Source: Seiridium cupressi (lineage: Eukaryota; Ascomycota; Sordariomycetes; Amphisphaeriales; Sporocadaceae). Taken from it: 64,000 nt of DNA. Below, piece after piece: positions 58,203-64,000 of this stretch (position 1 is the stretch's first letter; the number at the start of each line of letters is the position of its first letter). The position numbers and the translations under genes are program-made. The notes under the pieces are model-generated. The model did no database searches. It was not told the DNA's origin and saw only the letters and a program-made list of their open reading frames with translations. Location: NCBI GenBank assembly GCA_036674765.1, contig JARVKI010000039.1, forward strand, positions 248,001 to 312,000. Reading direction: 5' to 3'.

Positions 58203-60191
58203 TCACGAAATCAACTCCCACAGCGCATAGAAGTCCATCGAGTAGCCTATCCTGCCAATCTTCTGGTAGTAATCTTGCTTTGTAAGACCTCTAGCATCCT
58301 GGTTATCACCCCAGGTCTTGATGCCGCCCAAATGTAATTTCTGTCCAGGCGCTCCGAGATCTCGCGCTTTCACATCGATCCACCACCAGGACCCGTCATG
58401 CTCTAGGGGTATATTCTCGTCCTTGCGGCCGTCTTGACCATGAATGCAAAGAACAATCAAATAGTTCTTGCCCGGGCCGTGTTTCTCCGGAACCCAATGC
58501 TCGCAAATCTTGGAGAACTGGAAACGGACCACGCCGTTGTTGTTCACAGATATGTGCTTCTCAGCTGGTGCGAAAGTAAATTCTGACATGCCCTCTCGGG
58601 TGCCAATGCCATACCACTGGGTCTGTTCGCCATTGGTCGGGCCGATCATGTATTCCTCCCACGTGGGTATCCGGCCGTCGCTGCGGAAGAAATGTCTCTG
58701 ATCTGACGGGAAATGCTTCAGGCCGAACAGTTCGTTACTGAGATAGAACATGGAGGCATTGAATCCTTGTGTATACACGCCATTCATCAGTGCGCCAGCT
58801 CCCCAGCAAGAATCGAGGAGTTTCCATTCTCCTTTGTCGATACGCACGGCGTTCCATGCGTGACCCGTGGGGTCCCTGGGCGGAGGTGGCTGGTTTTTTT
58901 GCAGCGGATTGTGCCCAAAGCCTTTGCCATGTCCTGTAACCATGATGCATTCAAGGCCGGCGCGTTGTGCGACTGCTCGGTACACCTCGGCGTATCCTTG
59001 GCAAACAGCTTTGCCATGGAAAATGGTCTCTTCTACAGTACGGCTCTTGATGCAATTCCCAAAGAATTCCTCGGTGTTATAAGCAATGTTATGGTGGCTC
59101 CACGTGAAGATGGCTCTCGCCTTATCTGTGTGTGATGGGAACGACCCACACAAAACGTTGGCGAGGAAACCCACGGGATCGTTGCGCGGAAGAGAATGGG
59201 CTGGATACTGCGCTGCTATGGTATCTGGCCTCGAAAAGTCACGACAAACAAGACAAGATACTGCATTAGTGGCGGCAGCACGAGTAGCGACCGAGTCTAT
59301 TTGAGCCATTGAGGGACGTGAACTGATTGGTACTGGTGGTGGCCCTTCTGGCCTCTTGGGTGTCGGAGGGCCCCTCGGCTCGAAGGATTTTGGTCCGGTG
59401 AAACCTGCTGTAGGAGGCGGGGGCAGCCGTCGAGGTAGCACAGGAGGGACATCGTCGTTTTCCTGCTGAGGCACCGGTGGAGATTTGATGGCTCTCGAAG
59501 GTAGCCTTGGAGGTAATCCCGGGCGCTGTGCATTGGCATCTACTTGCGGAACTATGGGGGCTGATTTGATGGACCTGATAGGAATCTTTGGTGCTTCGGC
59601 CGCCTGGGCTTCCCGTTCCCGTTTCGTCGGGGGAAGTAGTGGGAGTTTCGTCTGATCTAAAGCTGGGGGCAGCTTACGGGTAGGTTGAGTTTCGTTTGAG
59701 GTGGTACTCGTATGGGAAGATACGGCATGCAATGATAAATTAGAGATAGCAGATATGTGGGAGACGTCAGAGGAGTTTGAGCCTCTTCGCGTTTGCAACG
59801 TCTGCGTCGAGGACCTCCGTGCAGGCAACGCTGGCGAGGGTTGTAGACTGTTTGTGTTCGTTCGCGAGGGCAAGGCCGGAGGCGCACGTCGCCCGGAGAC
59901 AGCATCTGGTGTCTCCAGAACTGGCGTTGCGGCCGTCGAGCGGCGAGGGAGCGCGGGCGCCGAGTCTCTGTCCTGCGGCCTAGTAGGCATCGCCGGTATC
60001 TTTGGAGCTGTGAGCGTTCCATTTCCGTTGGGATTTGGGACTTGCGCCTCTGACTTTGGTCGCCCTGGAGGTGGAGGAGGTGGTGGTCTTTTCTTCGGAC
60101 CATCACCCTGGCTGCTGAAGTTCTTCTGCGCGTTCAGGGCAGCTATCCGTTCAGCAAGGCTGTTGAACCTGGGCTCCTCTACCTCAGCCAT
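58203..60191 (-). CDS. Transglutaminase-fold protein, Cyk3-like
   Basis: A single exon of 662 residues. The first 300 are disordered and proline-rich with many SH3-ligand-like stretches (KKRPPPPPPPGRPK, SAPALPRRS, PPALPSRT, SPALPARRS, PPVLPRRLPPPP). The transglutaminase-like domain begins at KARAIFTWSHHNIAYNTEEF. The catalytic-type triad is visible: Cys397 in GKAVCQGYAEVY, His444 in GHAWNAVRI and Asp460 in LLDSCWGAG. The remaining C-terminal region resembles the fungal cytokinesis protein 3 family (AEKHISVNNNGVVRFQFSK and later). Yeast Cyk3 has an N-terminal SH3 domain and acts at the division site with Hof1 and Inn1. No SH3 domain is seen here; polyproline ligands are present instead. The assignment to Cyk3 rather than another transglutaminase-like scaffold is an inference. 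Confidence 0.78.
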   Translation of the reverse strand: MAEVEEPRFNSLAERIAALNAQKNFSSQGDGPKKRPPPPPPPGRPKSEAQVPNPNGNGTLTAPKIPAMPTRPQDRDSAPALPRRSTAATPVLETPDAVSGRRAPPALPSRTNTNSLQPSPALPARRSSTQTLQTRRGSNSSDVSHISAISNLSLHAVSSHTSTTSNETQPTRKLPPALDQTKLPLLPPTKREREAQAAEAPKIPIRSIKSAPIVPQVDANAQRPGLPPRLPSRAIKSPPVPQQENDDVPPVLPRRLPPPPTAGFTGPKSFEPRGPPTPKRPEGPPPVPISSRPSMAQIDSVATRAAATNAVSCLVCRDFSRPDTIAAQYPAHSLPRNDPVGFLANVLCGSFPSHTDKARAIFTWSHHNIAYNTEEFFGNCIKSRTVEETIFHGKAVCQGYAEVYRAVAQRAGLECIMVTGHGKGFGHNPLQKNQPPPPRDPTGHAWNAVRIDKGEWKLLDSCWGAGALMNGVYTQGFNASMFYLSNELFGLKHFPSDQRHFFRSDGRIPTWEEYMIGPTNGEQTQWYGIGTREGMSEFTFAPAEKHISVNNNGVVRFQFSKICEHWVPEKHGPGKNYLIVLCIHGQDGRKDENIPLEHDGSWWWIDVKARDLGAPGQKLHLGGIKTWGDNQDARGLTKQDYYQKIGRIGYSMDFYALWELIS

Positions 60192-61886
60192 TGCTTTCGA
60201 TTTCGATGTCTTGGATCAAGGCTGAGTGAGACAAACGACGGGCAGTGGCACTTTGTGAGCGAGAGTGTGCCTGCGATTACGGCGGCGGGGTTATATATGC
60301 TAATGCTGAAGGCTGTCAGCGGCCAGGAGGATTGGACCAAAGGATAAACGAGAGGAGGATATGCTGTTAAGAGCCGGAAAGCAGTGCGAGTGCAGACAGA
60401 ACGGAACCAAATTTACGAGCTCAAGCCATGTTTGCGCTGGAAGGCGGCCGGCCGTTTTATCAGTCGAACGGCGCTGTCTCATTCACCCCACTGCCACCAT
60501 GCGGCACAGCCCTGCCGGTGGAGACTCGGCCGATCCTCCATGTGCCATTCCTCCAGCCCCCACCTAGCGTAGCTAACCTATGTATGTACATGCAACCCTA
60601 AAGAAGGATCCTCTGACGACAATTCCGAGGTCCGTGGCATCTTTGCGTGGTCCAGCTTCTGATTATCGGCATTTTCCAGTGCGATGTGTTAGAGATAGTG
60701 AGCTCTGCTTGTTCGAGCTGAGATGTGTGCTGGTCGTCACTCGTCACTCGGATCAATTCGCAAAGAGCGAGGTCAAATTCACCCAGCTAACCTACATGGA
60801 GGTTACACTAGTCGAGAGAGCGTATGATCCAGTAGCTGCACCTCATTTGTCCATTGTGACGTCCACACACAGCCGAGCCACCTTACAGTATGTTCATCAA
60901 CCAGAGAAGTAACATGTTGACTTTGCGAGATGGACGCTCCTACTCGTCGAAAGGTGCATAAAAATAGAGCAAGGCTAGAGACCTAAATGGCCGCTAGTGC
61001 CAATATACCCAGGAGCCTGCAGGGGGAAACATTCTAGGTCAGTACCCGTCAAATGTTCGTAAATCTTCATCCGATCTGGGCTTTGCCGATGTGAATGAGG
61101 AACGTTCGCGCAAGCGTATAGGTGTTTCTGCCAAGTTGTGGCAGTTTTGTTGCCCGCCGTGGTGTTGGTATAATAGATACGTGGCTAGGCTGCATATTCA
61201 CATGAGAGGAGGGCATTGCCACTTGCGTTGCCCGTAGCTTATTCACCTTTGCCGAAGGTGACTGGTATGATGGTTGAGACTATGATTGCTTTTGAATCAC
61301 TGGTGATGAAGGCCAGCCGGATCGTCTACTGCAGAACGCCAGAGACACCGAATGAACATATGACGAACGATAGCATCTGGCTGGTGACAGATTCAAGCGG
61401 TAGTGAATGCTTGCCTACCTTAGGTAGATGCCAGATGCCAGATGCCAAGGCAAGGATCACAGATACTTCTTGAATCGCCGCATTGTGGGTCCCTGTTTCC
61501 CTGTAGCGAGCCGTGCGGGGATGCCCCCGGCGTCTGTCCCTGGCCCTAGTCGGATCGAGCTTTCTGTGGCACATCTAAGAGCAGCAGGCGCTCCGTGCTT
61601 AGACGGGGCAGCTACAGCTGGGTCCCCTTAGTGACAATTAGCCTTGTCCCAGCCTTCCGTCCTCCACATTGAACATCTTTCCGTGCTCACTGCTCGAGTA
61701 TCTGCCCCGCAGAACCACTGACCGGGACGTGGGCTGAGGCCGACAACATACTTTTTGTTCGACCACTCACTTTCGTTCTGATATTCTTTTCTGAGACATC
61801 TCTTATGAGACCGCACCCTCTGCCCGCCAGCCCCAGAGTCCTGTGATGCTTTGGATGCCGGATTGGTCTCCCCTGTTATCTGCACT
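60192..61886. other. 1.7 kb divergent spacer before the F-box gene
   Basis: This region should hold the promoters of the Cyk3-like gene (minus) and the F-box gene (plus). No ORF is recognisable. The heptamer AGATGCC is repeated in tandem three times near 61424-61446. Confidence 0.4.
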
Positions 61887-64000
61887 ATGGCGTCGAGCGT
61901 CGTGTCTCCGGCCAAGCTTGGCGTCCTCAGCTTGCCCGTCGAGATCTTGAGGGAGATATGCAGCCATGTACGTGTGTTTTACTTCACATGCCATTCCCTC
62001 CTCTAACCAGCCAACCAGTGCTCCCAGTCTGACCTGATCTGCCTCTCGCTGGTCTGCGGACAATTCCACGAGCTGGCCGCCTCGCAACTCTACCGCAATT
62101 TCCACATCGTATTCCCCGACGAAGATGACCCGACCTTTGATTCTCCCATCGATGGCCTGGCCAGCGGCCTGGACACATTCGCCACGAGCAACTACAACTA
62201 TGCGCAGCATCTACGCGACCTTTCCCTCGATACGCTGAGTGCCGGCGGCAGGGCAGAGCAGGCATACAAGCCCTACCTGTTCAAAGTCAGTTGCGGCAAG
62301 TTTATGAACACCCTACTTCTCCTCACTTTGCGGAAGGCCTCAGCACTTGAAACATTCAAGTGGAATATTCGTGTCGAGCTCAGTAGGTCTGTCTATAAGG
62401 CTCTACATAATATCCCATCCTTGAAGCATTTCCACGTGCGCATGCAAAGCGGCCACTCGCTATACGAGACACCCCCACCTCTGCCATGGACCAGCCATTT
62501 CCCTGTCACGACTGCCTCGCCGAGTGCCGCTGCTTTAGCTTTGTCTGCAGATACTACCTGGACATATCCCGGCGGAACGAGCGCGCTGTACGGCACTGGT
62601 GCCAATGCACCTCTAACAAATGTGTTCAGCACCGCCCCCGGCCCGTTCGGATTCGGCGTTTCTCCGCAATATACGACTTATGCGCCACCGCCCGTCGTGC
62701 CGCCTCCGACCTTCGGGTCCCACGCCGTCCCGCCTACACCTTCTCTGAAACCTGCTTTTAAGAGTAAGGGCCCGAAGAGGCAGACCAGTGCAAAGGAACC
62801 GCTTACCATAGCGGGTTTCAAGAGGTTGCAGACGTTATGCGTATTAGATATCGATAACCTTGATGTCATTCCCGAAATACAAACGTGTATCCAAAGCTCG
62901 TCCTCTCAATTGCGCAAATTAAAGCTCTCCTTCTCAGACACTCTCGCATCTCAGGCAAGGAAACCGAAAGTCGAGGTCGATCCTAATGAGTCCGACGACG
63001 ACGACGAGTTCCAAGTTGTGCCCATGACTACCAATTACGATGATGGGTCAGGTCCTGCTAAAGCTTTCCGGGCTCAGGAGGAACGTAAAGCTCAGGAGTC
63101 GGTACTCGGCCGCCTATTCCAAGTAGAATCCTTTGCTGCCAGGACGGTGAACTTGTCTAAGAAACACAAAAGAGAGGCGAAAGCGAAGGAGCCCAAGGAA
63201 AAGCAATTGGGAGATCGTCAGAGAATGTTTCTTGTTGCAATCGAAGAAGTCTCGAAACGTCTATCTGAAAACACGACACATCTCGCCTCGGATGCACCCA
63301 AGCAGAAGGAGATCTTAGACCTGATCACGGCGGCATCCAAATTGTATATTGATGAGGTCGAAAAAGACCATGCGAGGACTGCGAGGACGACAGCCCAGGG
63401 CATATACATTCCACCCGGTTGGTTAACTGAGGCGGGACCGAACTCGGTCACGGACGTCGGGCCTGAAGATGGAACAAAAGGCGAAGAGGAGGCTCAGACG
63501 GAGGAAGAGACTGTTAAGGCCTCTTCGAAGACAAATTTGCATTTGCGGGAGAACGCGGATGACACTGAACCGGAGGACATCGACATCGCCAAACCGGAGG
63601 AGCATCTCAGCGAGGACTCTTTGGAAGATATCTGTGACAATCCAACGCCCAAGAACGAGCCCTCTATTTCGAGTACAGCTATTCCGACTCCTACTGCCAC
63701 AAACTCAAGCCATGGAACGCCTTCTCAAGCTGGTTCGGCCGCCCCCACCGTATCCGCTGCGAAGGCGAGTTTGGGACTTTCCACTACATCGCAGCAGCCA
63801 TGGTACTCATCAATCGAACAGGGAACCGTCGATCAAGGTGAAAGTGATGGACTGGTCTTTGATTTCGTGGAAAATGGCGGTGAGCATACTAGGGCAACGG
63901 ATATGCCTTTGCACAACTACGAGGACGTTCAGCACGAAATCAACATCATGGAGGCTGAACTTGAAGACGCTGGAGAACCCGCTCTACAGATCACAAACGA
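61887..64000 (+). CDS. F-box protein, C-terminus beyond the window
   Basis: Exons are 61887-61967 and 62019 to the window end (intron 51 bases), with about 687 residues visible. An F-box lies at the very start: LGVLSLPVEILREICSH joined to CSQSDLICLSLVCGQFHELA, with the LP-x-EIL core. It is followed by LRDLSLDTL and LKHFHVRM segments suggestive of a degenerate leucine-rich arrangement. A Pro/Gly-rich stretch (GPFGFGVSPQYTTYAPPPVVPPP) and long acidic, disordered parts (NESDDDDEFQVV; EEEAQTEEET) follow. F-box proteins recruit substrates to SCF ubiquitin ligases; the substrate is unknown. The splice joins the two halves of the F-box in frame, which supports the first exon. Confidence 0.78.

Noticed and set aside
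52765..60191. Possible secondary-metabolite or defence cluster around the chitinase, APH-like and transglutaminase-like genes
   Set aside because: No backbone enzyme, cluster regulator or transporter is present; the neighbours are unrelated single-copy-type genes.

Overview
The window reads as chromosomal DNA of a filamentous ascomycete (Pezizomycotina, most likely Sordariomycetes; the class is inferred from protein character, not from a search). Supporting signs are GT-AG introns of about 50-110 bases with CTAAC/CTGAC-like branch sites, genes on both strands without operons, CT-rich leaders and long spacers. The proteins are of typical fungal type: a GPI-anchored GH17 glucanase, a CSC1 channel, hamartin/TSC1, PAG1, URB1, a P450 reductase and a GH18 chitinase. 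I saw no tRNA, rRNA, transposon or CRISPR array.

Layout. 1-5.4 kb: a CSC1/RSN1-type channel (minus, cut by the window start) diverges from a METTL4-like MT-A70 adenine methyltransferase. 5.4-8.0 kb is a gene-poor spacer. 8.0-10.3 kb: mitochondrial ribosomal protein uL23m and a DJ-1/PfpI protein, both minus. 11.3-16.0 kb: TSC1 and a GNAT acetyltransferase, both plus. 18.1-19.6 kb: the GPI-anchored endo-glucanase EglC, convergent with URB1 (20.0-23.5 kb, minus). URB1 diverges from the U5 snRNP protein DIB1 (23.9-24.4 kb). 26.2-34.3 kb: PAG1/TAO3 (minus), followed by a 3.2 kb divergent spacer. 37.5-39.7 kb: NADPH-cytochrome P450 reductase. 43.6-45.7 kb: a two-RRM protein of the RBMS/MSSP type. 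46.5-47.6 kb: RIO2 (minus), divergent from RPN1 (48.3-51.2 kb). 52.8-55.0 kb: a Ser/Thr-rich GH18 chitinase-like protein. 55.3-60.2 kb: three minus-strand genes, namely an orphan, an APH-fold kinase-like protein and a Cyk3-like transglutaminase-fold protein. 61.9 kb to the end: an F-box protein cut by the window edge.

The genes are mostly housekeeping and do not form one pathway. Loose themes are ribosome biogenesis and translation (URB1, RIO2, uL23m), growth control and morphogenesis (TSC1, PAG1, the Cyk3-like protein), cell-wall remodelling (EglC, the chitinase) and protein turnover (RPN1, the F-box protein). I found no convincing new multigene system. The most interesting points are local: a stop-free 234-base in-frame intron in the RRM gene; an Asp-to-Asn change in the chitinase catalytic motif together with an overlapping upstream ORF; helically spaced TTACTCG repeats next to a TATA-like box; a Cyk3-like protein with an intact Cys-His-Asp triad; and a repeat-bearing frame next to the RIO2 tail.

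Exon models were built by eye. Summed exon lengths are multiples of three for every complete multi-exon gene.
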